Made by a program: the position numbers and the translations under genes. Shown in pieces: positions 42,801-55,328 of a DNA stretch of 64,000 nucleotides. The notes under the pieces are model-generated. The model did not search any database. It was not told the origin of the DNA and was given only the letters and a program-made list of their open reading frames with translations. Origin of the DNA: CAYYDE01 sp964470525 (GTDB taxonomy: Bacteria > Patescibacteriota > Gracilibacteria > BD1-5 > UBA6164); contig CAYYDE010000003.1 of the NCBI GenBank assembly GCA_964470525.1, positions 62,001 through 126,000 on the forward strand, given 5' to 3'. Every line of letters begins with the position of its first letter. Position 1 is the stretch's first letter.

Positions 42801-45800
42801 TTTCTGAAAGAAATAAACAAGTAGTATTTGAGAGTTCATCAGGTGATTTTGATCAAAAAGAAATAGAAAAATATATTACTCTTGCATCTGGTCCGATTCG
42901 TCTGAGAAATGGTCAGGCAAAAATTTCTTATAGTACAAAAAATCTTGATGCTGATGTGACTTTAGAAATAGAAATTTTTCTTTTAGATCATGCATGAGAT
43001 CTTTTATTGGAGAAAACAGAAGTGATCCCATTAAAAATCAGATGAGAAACTTTAACTTCAACCATTACACAATTATATGATGGAAAACTTTCTCCATGAA
43101 CACAAAATGTGAGAGCCGATAATGTTACGAATGTATTTGTAACTTCTTTGTCTCATTTTCAAAGCGCTCAAACAAATCTTAATACGCTTAATGCTCCTTC
43201 TTCTGCATCAGAAAAACTCTTTATTTCTCTCACAAATCAGTCAAAAGATGGAACATTTTTCCCATTAGAATGACCAATTACATTTGAGGTATTATATAAT
43301 GGAACTCCAGTTATAGAAACAAGAAATTTTTCTCAAACCTCTTCTATGCTTCCTCTTCCAGCGTTTTCTCAAGCTTGAGAATATGTGTTGCGTTTTCGTG
43401 ACTGAGTATGAAGAACCTGAGAAAGAGTTTTTCATGTTTTGCCTGCTGAAACACAAAAATTAGAGGTTCATTTATGAACGAATCTTCAAGAAAAAGGATG
43501 AGTTATGACAACTCATATGGTTTCTTTACTTGATGAATATGGAAATTTAACCTCTTGAAGAAATGAAACCGTTGAAATCTTTCTTGATGGAGAAAGCGTA
43601 ACATTTGAGGATGGAACAAAATCTAAAAAATATCAAATATATGAAGGATTTAAAAAATTTACTCTAAAATCAACACAAAAATCTTGACAAACACAGATAA
43701 AGTTCACGTTGTATAAGCCAGATACAGCAAATATTTCATATTCAAAAACTCTCTATGTTGTAGATCAAATAGATTTTGATATTCAGATTTGAGAGAATCC
43801 TTGGAAAGTATGAGGAAATGAATATGAATACACACTTCAAATAAGGGCTGAAAATGAACAAACAAATTTTCAATCAAGAGCATATTTAGTAGCTGATGAT
43901 TTATATGTATCTCATGCTCAACCATATGTAAATATTCAAAACAATACTGCATCTGGGAAAATTCGTACGAAAAATAAAGCAACAGAAAAACTTATGCTTC
44001 AATGGTATATTGAAGGGGTGAAAAAACCAGTTGTAAAAGAATTAGAAATTTTACATGATGCACCAGTACGTTTAAATATCGTGACAGATCGTACTCGTTT
44101 GGAGGCAAATGCAACTGATTCAACGCAAATGAAAGTGCAGTTACAAGATCGCTTTTGAAATACAACATTTTGAGAAAATCAAGTTTTTGTCTGAGTTGAA
44201 CTTGATGGAAAATATTCATCATTGCTTCGTTTTGATACTCATCAAAAACAAGTACAAAAATGAGAAGCATTGTTTCGTATTTCAAGTACCCCAGTTCCAT
44301 GAACAGCATTTTTTAAAGTATCAGCTCCAGAACTTGAACAAAATAATATTTTTATAGATGAACAAGAAACTATTTCGTCTATTTTTGAGAATGTTTGAAA
44401 GATCGATACATACTATTTTTGGAATAAGCAAAAAATTCAAGAAACATATCATAATAGTTTATATGCAACACTTTTGTGAGGAAATTATGGTGATATTACA
44501 CAAAGAGACAGTCTTGCAAACGCACTCATTTTTGAACCTACATCAAAAACTTTGTCTGCTACATCTTTATTATCAGATTTAAAAAAATATAATGAAGTTT
44601 TGAAGGTTGCTCCAAATGGAAATGTTTCGCTTGATTTAAGAAGTGCAGATATATCACAAGATATTAGTCAAAATGTGGTAATTGAAAGTGATGGAAATAT
44701 GTATTTGAATTTCTTTAATAATACTTTTTCTCAAGTTATTGCTCAGATATTTTTCAATCTTCCATCAAATATTTTGGTGAAAAATTGTACAACAGTTGAT
44801 ATATCAACTTGTTTTGATGCAAAAAAAACAACACTCTCTCTTTATACAAATACTTCAGAATATATTTATTCTTGAAATGAACAAAGATGAATTTTCCTTG
44901 AAGATCTTTCATGAAAAGAAGTTTTTTCCATTACTCGTGATGGGAAAATTTCAAAAGCAAATTATGTTGAACTTTCTTTGAATTCAAATCATACTTGATA
45001 TCTTGCTCTTGATGTAAAAATAAATGGAAAAACAATCGGTCTTTTGGCTATCCATTTTCCAAATGGACAAACATCTTTTCTACGTGATCTTGCAAATAAA
45101 GAGACTATTAAAAATGCCCAATCAGATGGAGGAATGATTGTATATGTTGAATCATCTGATTATTCTGGAAAAGTTACATTTTTATGATCATCAAGTCAAC
45201 AAAAAACATGAATAAGTTTGGTTTATAACGATCCTTTTTCATCAGATTCTCAACAATATTCTCATTTTTTAAATCATTTTGATTTTTGATATGAATATGC
45301 CTTGAAAGAAAAATCTCGTGGGTGGGAAGGTTCAAATAAAACACTTCTTTCTTTTGCTGCGGGAAAAAGTGTTGGAGAGGCTACAAAAGATTATGCAAGT
45401 TTTAGTTTGATAAATATTTGAGATCCTGTGATTTCTCTCAAACCTATCAAGCAAAAACTTCCAAATACATCAATGGAGAGAAAATTTGATGCTACTATTT
45501 GAAAAGCTCTTTCTCTTGATCAAGAAAATCTTACTTTTACAACGTTTGATTATAATAATGATGGAGTGCAAGATATTGCAATTCTCAAAAGAAATGGATT
45601 TGTTGAACTTTTAGAAGGGCTTTGATCTCCATGAGATTTTGAGAAAAAATGAAGTTTGTTGCATATGGCAGATGCTTCTTCAAAACCAATTTTAGAATCA
45701 TGAGATTTTACAGGGGATGGATATCAGGATCTTGTTATGCTGAATAAAAATGGAGAAGTAGTATTGTTTAATAATACCCAAAAAGATTTTGTCCGTGTAG

Positions 45801-48800
45801 ATCTTCATGAAAGTCTTGGACTGAAAGGAAAAATAATGCAAATTTTTTCTTTTGATATGGATAATGATGGGAAACATGATTTAGTTATTTATGATGATAG
45901 TTGAGAAATTCATATTTTTTATGGAACGTCACAAGTTGGAATATTTCAGAAAAAATTAGTAAATGATGGAATGTGAGCACAACTTTCTTCTGATCTAAGA
46001 AATGATGGATGAGCTGTGTATTTTGCTGGATTGTTTCAATTATCAGATAATACATCAACTTCATGAATTGCTCAAACAGGGGATGATTTTATGCAGCAAA
46101 TACAACAAAATATTACAAGAGTAAAAAATCAAGATCCATCTCGTGTTACTACTTCTTCTCTCAATGAGAGTTTGATAGATACAATGATGTTTGTAAAAAT
46201 TCCATATACACATCCATTGGAAAATGAAATGCAAGAAACAATATCAAATAAAACATTTCTTCATTCTCCATATACAGAATCTGAATGAATGAGAATTGAA
46301 AAAACATTTACGGATGTGAATGCTGGAGTGCTTCAGGCATGAGATGAAGTTCTTTTAGAGGTGCGTATTGAAAATACAACTTGAGTAAAAAGACAATTTG
46401 CTTATGTAGAAAAAATTCCAGAAATATTTGAACTTGATTTACAAAAATCAGTTTCTCTGACAGTATGATGAGAAACTATTGATTGAGAAAATGTTTTACT
46501 GAAACCTTCTCCAATTCCTGAATATTCGTTTTTAATAGATGAATATAAACAGAATGAAACTTTAAAAACATTTACTTTAACTCCATGACAAGAGATTGTT
46601 TTACAAGTTCCTTTGAAAACAAGACCATTTCAATCTGGATTTATTGAAGTGTGAATTTTTGATGAAAAAGACACATATGGAGATATTTCTTTTAAAATGA
46701 AAAAGGAATCTTGTAAAGAACCATATAGAATGTTTACTTCTACAGATGCAAGATCATACATAGAAGATATAAAGTCACCACAATGTGAGGTACCTGCTGC
46801 TGCAAATGGGATGTCAAAAGAAGATATGGAAAGACTTTTGGAAATGGCTGCAAATCCAAATGCCTCCAATACAGCTGCATTACAAGCTTTTTCACAAGAA
46901 CAATTAGAAAAACTTTTAAAAGATAGTGATGGAGATGGAATTCCTGATAATGAAGATTGGTCTCCAAATTTTAATGATAATGAAGATTTTCTTTCAAATC
47001 TTGATAAACTCAATGATACGGTTGATGATATTGTTGGATGAATGCAAGCATTGATAGATGGTTTTTCATGTGGATTTTGAGGAGGATCTTGTTTATCTTT
47101 ACCGATGAACTGGGCACCTCTTGCTCCATGAAATGATCCAACATTATTTTGAGTTCCAGTTGGAGATGGGTTAAATATAGATGAATGAATTCCTATTTTT
47201 TCTCTTTTTACTTGGATGCAATATGGTCCAGTATGTTGACCTTCTGTATGGCCAGTGAGCCCGTTTGGTCCATGATGTTGAGATTTATGAGCTGGATGAT
47301 ATCTTGGTACTGATAGTCCATCAAACTTTTTACGTATTTTTGTGACTCCAACTTTGACCTGAGCGATGTGAGTTGCAGTGTGTTTTTGATGACCTGCAAG
47401 TGTTGCTGGATATGGAGTTATGCCAGGAATTTCTCCACTGACTCCTTGAGGAAATTGTATTGTGTATGCTGAACCAATTATTGGATGTAAAAATGATGGA
47501 AGTGACGGAGAAATTTATAATGTTGGTTTACCAACAGCTTTATGAAATGGTTTTGGTGTAATAAATGGAAATTGTTGAGATGATTTGAATCAAATATCAG
47601 ATGTTGCAATGATTCCTTGAGATCTTGCAAGTAATTATTTACGATATAAAAAGTGATGATCAAAATGATCTTTGGAAAAAGATTTTCAGGAATTTCTTGG
47701 ATGAGCATATACACAGAGAAATAATACTTATTGACAAGATATATTTCATCAACCTTTAATTACGGCATTTGAAGGAAATTCAGGAAGTGAATTTTCATTA
47801 ACCGTAGATCTTTCTGATGGAATTGGAGCAGACTTTTCTGATATTGTGCAGATACAAATGCAAAGAGTTGCAGCGTTTCCAGATTTTCTTATGGAATGGG
47901 TGAGGAGACAAATAGAGGAAATTGTGAATAAACTCACGGCATTTCCAAGTCTTTTTGTGGTGCTTCCAAGCTTTGATGGAGTGTTTGATGGATTTCAAAA
48001 TTTTTCTACTAGATATGATGAAGCATTTCAACAATGAGAACAAGAAAGAATTCAAAAAGAACAAAATATTGGAGCAAGAATAGAGGCTTTAGAAAAACAA
48101 AAAGCAAATTTAAATTGTGAGTCAGAATCAGATAAGATAAATTGTTTGTATTATGATATCGAAATAGCGAACTTGTCTCGTGAACAAACATTTGGAGGAA
48201 ATCAAACCATGAGTGGAATCAGAGGAGTGTATGAATTTTTGTGAAATCTTCCGATTATTTCTATTGTTCCTGAACAAGTGAATGTGAATATTCCATGGAT
48301 TGATGAATCTACTTTGAATAAGGCTCTTCTTGAATGGGAACTCACTCGTGAACAATGGAGAAATGAGTGGGAAAGAGTAAAAGCAGAATGAGGATGGAAT
48401 AATTATAATTGTGTTGGAACTCCAAGCAGTGATGATTGTCAGGTGATTTTAGATATGGAAAATCTTCTCTCAACTTTGGATAAAAATATAGAAATATTGA
48501 AATCATATAAAGAATTTCCAGCAGAACTTCATAAACTTCTCAGAGCAAAAGATTTGTGGTTAGAACAAATTTTGTGTAATGTTGAAATTATTTCTGAGAT
48601 TGTTTGAGGATGGATTGGTGAAAATGGAAAGAGATTTAGAGCTTGGGTAGATTTATATATTTTAGTGAAAGCAATTCTCAAATCTTGGCAAGTATTTATT
48701 GATATTTTCCTTGATTATGAAGCAGAATGTCATCAATGTAAAAATGAAAGAAATGATTTACAATATTTTATTTGGAAAATTATCAGTGGGGTGATTCCAA

Positions 48801-51800
48801 GTATGCCAATTGTACAATTTCCAAAATGGCCAGATATTTATATGGATCTTCATAATATTCGTGTTGGACTTGAAGTTGCTATTCCTGACTTTCATTTTAA
48901 TCTCAGACCGATAGTGTTGCCAAGTTTACCAAATCTTTATCTTCCTGATGCTCCATATATAAATATTGAAGTACCAAAACTTCCACTTCTTCCTGAATAT
49001 CATATTTGAGAACTTCCAGAGATTCCAACACTTCCAAGTGTTGAACTTCCTGATCTTCCACCACCACCAAAACTTCCAAAATTATTTGGTTCATTGGAAT
49101 GAGTCTTGAAAATTCTGAAATTGATTACAAAGGCAATGTGTATTTTGAAATTCAGTCCATTTGTACCAGAATGGAGAGCCTGAGATCAAATAGCGTTTAT
49201 GACAGAAAGATCTGGATATTTATCAACAGATTTTTTGGATTTGACACTTCCTCAATTTTCATATCCAGTAGTTGATGCTATTAAGATTACTACTTGGGTG
49301 AACTTAGAATTTGAAACGGAATTTCTTACAGAAGTTGCACGTCAAATAACTTTACCACTCAATACATTTACCAATAATGTATATCATCTTTTTAATGTGA
49401 GAATTGATGATTTTGATTTAACAAATATTCCATCACAAGTGGATTTTGAAATACAATCAGATGGTGAAATAGATTCAAGTATTTCGTTGAATCATTCTGC
49501 AAAAGAAATTTCATTGTTAGATTTTGCTGTAAGTTTAGCATCAGGAATTCCTCAAATTTGGGATTATTTAAATACTCAATGAAGTACAGAAATTTCTCTG
49601 GATGAATTTAAGAAAGATATTATTTCAGAACTTGGAAATGCTGAACTTTCAAAGGATATGACTGGGCAAAAACTTACTCAAATTTGGACACAAGCATTAG
49701 AGTATTCTTTTGAAAAGGAAGATGCATTGATTCAAGAACTTCAAGATTCTCATACTCAAAAGTTTCAAGCTCTTGAAACAATTCTGAAACATGAAATCGA
49801 AAAAAATAAGCAAGATCAAAAAAATTTATTGGAAACTTTGAAACAACTTTCTCAAGAAAATATTTTAGTCTATGCTCAAAAATCAGATTATGATGCATAT
49901 AATAAAATTTTTGAACCATTTACCACACAAGCACTTGCTTCAACTCTTGGAATGACTCAAAAAGATCCAGATGTTGAATATATTCAACAGTCAGCAAAAA
50001 ATATTCAATCTCAAATTACACAAGGATTTGAAAAATTTGAGCAAGAACTTTCAAGCACACAAAAGCAAGTTCATACCACTCTTTCAAAACAAAATACATC
50101 ATTATTAGCGATGAATATTCCTTCAAATAATAATGTTGTTGTATGACCAAATAATCAATCTCAACCTTTTTCTCTCCCATCGTCAGAAAGTTGTAATCTC
50201 TCTGATGGACCATCTTATACATATAAATGAATTTATATTGTTGAGAAATTTCTTGGGAAAAATGTAAGTTATAGATTATTTGATATGGTGGATGAACTGA
50301 AATGAGATGAAAGAGTACAAGAGGTGAATGATGATCTTGTATATATGGTTGGAAATGAAATATTTTTCAAGAAGAATTTAGTTTCTGATTCAAAAACACC
50401 GAGATATTATACCAATCCTGCATTAGAACGTTCTTTTATAGGATTAGGATATATGACAGAAAATAGATTTTTATCAGCGGTAAATAATTTTACAGAATCG
50501 CTAGCGGAAAGTGGGTATATTAACATGAAATTTCAATCATCAACTCGTCATGATGTGAATAATTATAGAGTAGAATTTTATAATATTGTAGATAAATTTA
50601 CTCATGTGATGCAACAAAAACCAGCATGATATATTCCACAAAAGACACAAAAACATATTATTGATGCATTTACAAATATTGATACAATTACTCAAACAAT
50701 GGAATCAAGTCAAAATGCTCCATATGTCATGAGACAAAATCTCGCTGTATTGGAAAGTTTAGATAATAATTTTGTAGGCATGGAAATGTATACAAGAGAG
50801 TTGATTCCATTGCTTCCAAATTCTCAACAAACAGTGGTAAATCGTTCTACTTCTGTGTATAGTGGAAATTCAAGCATGAGAATTACATATTATCCATATA
50901 CTGAAAGAACTCAGTCTCAAAAAACAATAGCATCTATAACTCTTCCAAAATATTCAAATATACAATTTAATGAGGATGTTGTTATTGAAAATATCTCATG
51001 ATGAGATGCGTATGTTACATCTGCTCATTTTGTAACTTTGAGATGAGTAGAGATAAGAGGGTATATAGGAAAACCACTTTTTGCTTGAACGAAAATTTCA
51101 TATCTTTCAAATGAACAAAGTGCTCGTTTGACAGCTTCAAAATGAGTGAAAATAATGTATTATGATGGAAGTGTATTTCATCAAGATTTTCAAGAAACAC
51201 AATCTTATGAAATCGTTGATTTATGACAAAAAAATCAAAGTTATTCTCTGAGAGTTTCTTCAGAAAATGATTATTTTTATGCAAAAATACAAGCTTTTTC
51301 AAGAAATAAATTTTCGTCATATTCTCAACAAATTCTTCTTTCTCCACAAAAACAATCAGATACAACGGCTCCAGAGATTTTATGACTTGCTCAACTCAGA
51401 GTACCAGTATATCAAAAGCAAAGAATAGATATTACAGATTTTATTTATGAAAATAGTGGAATTTCTCATATTCAAGATATTTATATTGATACTGATTTGA
51501 CAGTGGATAGTTCTTGAGATGGAAACCCAGCAAATGATAAAGATGTGTCGCTGTGAGATGGAGAGCCGATAAAAATTTTGAAAACAGCTCGTAATATTTA
51601 TTTAGAAATAGGGGTATATGAAGAAATCTTTACAAAAAAAATTCGTTTATTTCTTGTTGATAGTAATAAAAATGTTGGATTTAAAGATATAGAACTTCAA
51701 ATTTATGCTCCAACTCCAAATATTATCTGAGTTGAAGGATTGTCACATGTTGTTTGAAGAATTGATGAAAGATTAGAAAAAGAACCAGTGAGTATGTATC

Positions 51801-52438
51801 GTATGAGATGAGGAAATTTAAGTCGTTTATTTACCAAGGAATGAGAAAGTACGACTCCAACGACATCAGATGGATGATTTTGATTTGTTACAGGAGGGAA
51901 TAAGGAATGACTGAAAGTTCAGTTTGCAGAGAAAGAAATTGCAACAATAAATGAACAAACAGGAAAAATTTCTCTTGCACCTTTAACTCGTACAAATATT
52001 GAAATAGAGCCAAGTTCTTGAGCAAATGTATATCCACAAATTCTTATTAAACAAAATGGAGAGATAGTATATAAACAACATATTGTTGTTCCACCAGTTT
52101 GACAAGTGGAGAAAGTGCAACATTTTCAAGAAGTACTTGAGTGAAAATATCAAGCGAAACCTTGAGTGTATTTTCTTCAAACAGAATCTTCATACGAAGC
52201 ATATGTCTTGCCAGGAGGAATTAAAAATAATTCTGGAGATATGGTAATTTATGCTGCAAATGAGAGAACAACACCAATATTTACCATATATAAAGACGGA
52301 AGAATAGAAACAATGCATGAATTTCTTTCTCTTGCATATGAGGAGTTTGGAGATTATGTTGTATTTCGTTTATTGGACAGATGAAGAGAAGTTTGAAAAG
52401 TGATGTTGATACCGGAATGAAATTTTGTGATACAGTAA
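39851..52438 (+). CDS. Giant secreted protein, 4195 aa
   Basis: One uninterrupted frame from ATG 39851 to TAA 52436-52438. Residues 1-39 are a Sec signal peptide (basic start, hydrophobic core, F-A-Q end). Residues 40-1880 are mostly beta-rich with scattered Cys and no family that I can name. Three FG-GAP/VCBS-like units lie at about 1895-2005, each with D-x-[DN]-x-D-G. A TSP3-type calcium motif D-S-D-G-D-G-I-P-D-N-E-D lies near 2358, followed by a Gly/Cys-rich region (2395-2580). A Pro-rich run is near 3055-3085, a coiled coil near 3300-3410, and the beta-rich C-terminus has no membrane anchor. It is probably a calcium-stabilised surface or released protein. It stands alone between its own promoter and terminator. 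Confidence 0.9.
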
Positions 52439-52446
52439 ATGTGTGA

Positions 52447-52478
52447 AAAACAAACCCTATTTTCATAGGGTTTGTTTG
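52447..52478. terminator. Terminator between the giant gene and the 247-aa gene
   Basis: The 13-bp arms AAACAAACCCTAT / ATAGGGTTTGTTT lie between convergent stop codons. Confidence 0.8.
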
Positions 52479-52483
52479 TAGTT

Positions 52484-53227
52484 TTATTGAGTAATTTTTA
52501 TTTGAGTTCAATCATCTAAAATCTTATACACTCCATCCAGTCAGGCTCATTTGTTAAATTTTTTTAATAAAGTATATTCTGCAAACTTTGCAGTTAGAAT
52601 TATTTCTTCAATTTGTTTGAGGAGTTCTTCATTATCAATGATATATATTTTGAGATATAATCCATATAAATTCATACTGTGAAGTATATTTACTTCATCT
52701 TTTCACATACGATAGTGATGTATGAAGTCTTCACTTCAACTGATTGATACAGATCACCATTTATGATGGTTTAATTCTTTAAGTTTTTGAAAAGTTTTCG
52801 TGAGTGTGTTGTCTCATGAGAGTGGAGTATTAAAGAAAAGATCTAATTCTGTAAGTGTATTATTTGAGTCTATTATTTGTTCAAAAATAGGATAAAAATT
52901 ATCATTATAATTGTCAAACTTTAGAGAATAATATTTAAATTGTATTTCAGAAGTAATATCTGAAATAATAAAAAAATCATTACGATCTATATTATTTACA
53001 CTGATACTTTTAGGAAAGGGAGAATTATCAATATTTATTTTCTGAATTATTTTTTTGATATGATTCTTGTTTATAGAGCTTATAAAAGTTGGATAATCAA
53101 TTTGTAAGTGTCAGTTTTCATAGGTATATCACATTCATGTTTGTGATTTTATATTATTATATTGGTACAATACTATACACAATAATAGTACCAAGAATAG
53201 AATTATTCAATTTTTTATATGAAACAT
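52484..53227 (-). CDS. Unknown exported or membrane-anchored 247-aa protein
   Basis: ATG at 53227, TAA at 52484-52486. Residues 7-22 form a hydrophobic signal anchor (I-I-L-F-L-V-L-L-L-C-I-V-L-Y). The rest is polar, rich in Ile, Asn and Lys, with no repeated motif and no conserved cysteines. About ten in-frame TGA codons mark it as a native code-25 gene, in contrast to its upstream neighbour. I do not recognise a family. Confidence 0.7.
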
Positions 53228-53249
53228 GTTTATTTATTACTTTTTAAAA

Positions 53250-53278
53250 GGAAAGTGAGGAAAAATCCTCACTTTTTT
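53250..53278 (-). terminator. Hairpin terminator after the C39-like protease gene
   Basis: The 10-bp arms AAAGTGAGGA / TCCTCACTTT have a four-base loop. The hairpin overlaps the TAA of the protease gene. Confidence 0.6.
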
Positions 53279-53984
53279 AATATCAAGGAGCAATTGTTAA
53301 GAATGCAAATCCTGCGAGATTTACAGCTGTAGAAATTTCTCCTCTTGTAAAATAACCATTACCACCATAGTAAGGATCATAAAAATAAATCCTATCGTTT
53401 TGTCTATTATTGTAGGGACTAGTTGCTCCGTTACCATTGTTATCAGGTCGTTTTTGGTACGCATAAACGATAACAATATGATCTATTCCGTGAGTACCAT
53501 AAGTAGGATTACCAGAATAGTAACTGCTTAATACAACAAGTGCAGGAATATCATTATTGAGATAATCAATTAGATACTCTACATTAGTGTTGATTCCAGA
53601 GCTTGTACTCATCCGATGTACTCTACTCCAGCCCCATTTGTATTTTGCAATGTCTCTCAATTGGTTTAAAGAAGTTATTGTATTATAACTTTGACCAATA
53701 TAAGAATATAGTGAACTTAATTCACTTTTTGCATTAGGTACATTTTCAGCAAAAATAGGTTTTATACCTGTATTTTTAACAGAAAAGTAACTATTTACAA
53801 ATAGCAGGGATGTCGGACCACAGGAATTTGAGGCCCCAGTAGCTTGTTGACGAAGAGCAGATTTTACATTTTCAGAGTAATCATACAGTCCATTCACATG
53901 GAAAAGTATGTTTTGGTTATTCGCACCAAAAGCAATGGAATTTAAACAGAGTAACATTCCTATAAAAACTACGACATGCTTCAT
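53277..53984 (-). CDS. Secreted C39-like cysteine peptidase, probably acquired
   Basis: ATG at 53984, preceded by an ideal GGAGG five bases upstream, the only such site in the window. The product has a Sec signal peptide (about 1-22, ending A-F-G-A) and a papain-like fold. The nucleophile is in S-C-G-P-T-S, His in H-G-I-D-H-I-V-I-V-Y, and Asp in Y-D-P-Y-Y-G-G, the pattern of C39-like peptidases. All 19 glycines of the domain use GGN. The first in-frame TGA is where a standard-code stop would be (53283-53285), followed by TAT and TAA. In this cell the TGA would be read through, adding Gly-Tyr. This looks like recent transfer from a standard-code bacterium. Confidence 0.8.
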
Positions 53985-54013
53985 TTCTACCTCCACAGGT
54001 ATTTAAGGTTTTT

Positions 54014-54033
54014 TACTCTCAAAATTGAGAGTA
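54014..54033. promoter_or_regulatory. Inverted repeat upstream of the protease gene
   Basis: The 9-bp arms TACTCTCAA / TTGAGAGTA are separated by two bases, about 30 bp upstream of the ATG of the protease gene. It could be an operator or an mRNA leader hairpin. Confidence 0.5.
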
Positions 54034-54056
54034 TGAAATATATATAAATTTATTAT

Positions 54057-54101
54057 TTTTGCAAATGTTTTTTAAAAATTACACAAAAAACATTTGCAAA
54101 A
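54057..54101. repeat. 17-bp inverted repeat in the protease-pirin intergenic region
   Basis: The arms TTTTGCAAATGTTTTTT / AAAAAACATTTGCAAAA have an 11-base loop. It is the second of three consecutive hairpins. Confidence 0.7.
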
Positions 54102-54139
54102 TACTAAAAACACTATATAATTTATAGTGTTTTTAGTAT
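54101..54139. repeat. 17-bp inverted repeat directly before the pirin gene
   Basis: The arms ATACTAAAAACACTATA / TATAGTGTTTTTAGTAT abut the previous repeat. It lies 12 bp upstream of the pirin ATG. Confidence 0.7.
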
Positions 54140-54151
54140 TAAATAATTTTT

Positions 54152-54841
54152 ATGTTACAAATTATACCTTCAGAAAAAAGATATTTTTCTGATATGGGAA
54201 ATATGAATTCTCATTTTCTTTTTAGTTTTGCTGATTATTATGATGTGAACAACACACATTTTTGAAATTTACGTGTGTTTAACGATGATTTTTTAGAGTG
54301 AAATTCTGGTTTTGGAATGCATCCTCACAAGTATTATGAAATTATGACAATAATGCTTGAGGGAACGATTACTCACAAAGATACGCTTGGAAATGATATA
54401 AAAGTTTCAAAAAACCAAATTCAAGTGACTGATACAGCAACGGGAATTATGCATAGCGAAATCAACGCAGAAAGTGAATCTTTGAAATTGTATCAAGTAT
54501 GGTTTTCTCCCGATGAAATGAGTCCAAAACCAAAATATTTTACGGCAACTTTTGAAGAAAAAGATTTTGAAAATAAGCTTGCTGTTTTGGGAACTGGTTT
54601 GCAAGACCATGAACGAGGACTCACCTCAAAACTCAGTGTTGAGAGATGAGTGTTTGATGCTGGAAAAGTACTTGAAATAGACTATGAGAAACATGTATTT
54701 TTATATATTACTTCCGGAAGTGTAAAACTTCATAATTGAGAAGTTTTGCAACCAAAAGATCAACTCAGAGCTTTTGGAGAAGAAAAAATTATGTTAGAAT
54801 TTTTAGAGAAAACAGATTTTATTTTGATTGAGTCAGAGTAA
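54152..54841 (+). CDS. Pirin-family cupin protein
   Basis: The 229-aa protein is a bicupin of the pirin (YhhW/YhaK) type. The N-terminal cupin has the metal-binding set G-M-H-P-H-K-Y-Y-E-I and, 40 residues on, T-G-I-M-H-S-E, followed by the typical Q-V-W-F segment. Residues about 165-225 form the second barrel. Family members oxidise flavonols or act as iron-dependent regulators. The role here is unknown. Several TGA glycines show it is native to code 25, unlike the adjacent protease gene. Confidence 0.88.
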
Positions 54842-54845
54842 AAAA

Positions 54846-55208
54846 TTATTTTATGTTTAATATAAATTCATTTTTTCTTTCATTTACTTCTACATTAGAG
54901 ATAACTATGATGTTTTTTCAGAACTGAAGGTTTAAAATATCATAACTATCAAGAGGATTTTTTCTAAAAAATTCTTCTTTTCTATTTATCCATCCAACGA
55001 AAGTGATTTTCCGATTCTTTTGATTCCAATAATATATTGAAATATTTTTTGAACATGAGTTTGCTGGAATTTTATTAATATAGGCATGATTTATCCTGAC
55101 TTCGGTTAATGCTATTTCGGAGAAATTACATATTTTTATTTTATATAATCATTGTATGGAAAAATAGAGAAATAGTATGAATAATAGAAAAATAATAATT
55201 TTTTTCAT
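54846..55208 (-). CDS. Unknown 120-aa signal-anchored protein
   Basis: ATG at 55208, TAA at 54846-54848. Residues 3-19 are a hydrophobic anchor (I-I-I-F-L-L-F-I-L-F-L-Y-F). The remaining 100 residues are basic and Asn/Ile-rich, probably extracytoplasmic, with two cysteines (near 27 and 52) that could pair. Two TGA glycines are used. It converges on the pirin gene with only four bases between stop codons. I recognise no family. Confidence 0.65.
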
Positions 55209-55283
55209 ATGATTTTTATTTATTAAATAGTTATTATAGTGTAATTTTTATACATTAAAGTCAATTTTTATTTTACTATTTCA

Positions 55284-55318
55284 AAAAATAACTATAATTT
55301 TTTATAGTTATTTTTTTT
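55284..55318. terminator. Hairpin between divergent genes, upstream of alr
   Basis: The 14-bp arms AAAAAATAACTATA / TATAGTTATTTTTT end in T-runs on both strands. Its position between two divergent starts is odd for a terminator. It may protect alr from upstream readthrough. Confidence 0.5.
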
Positions 55319-55328
55319 CTTTTTGATT

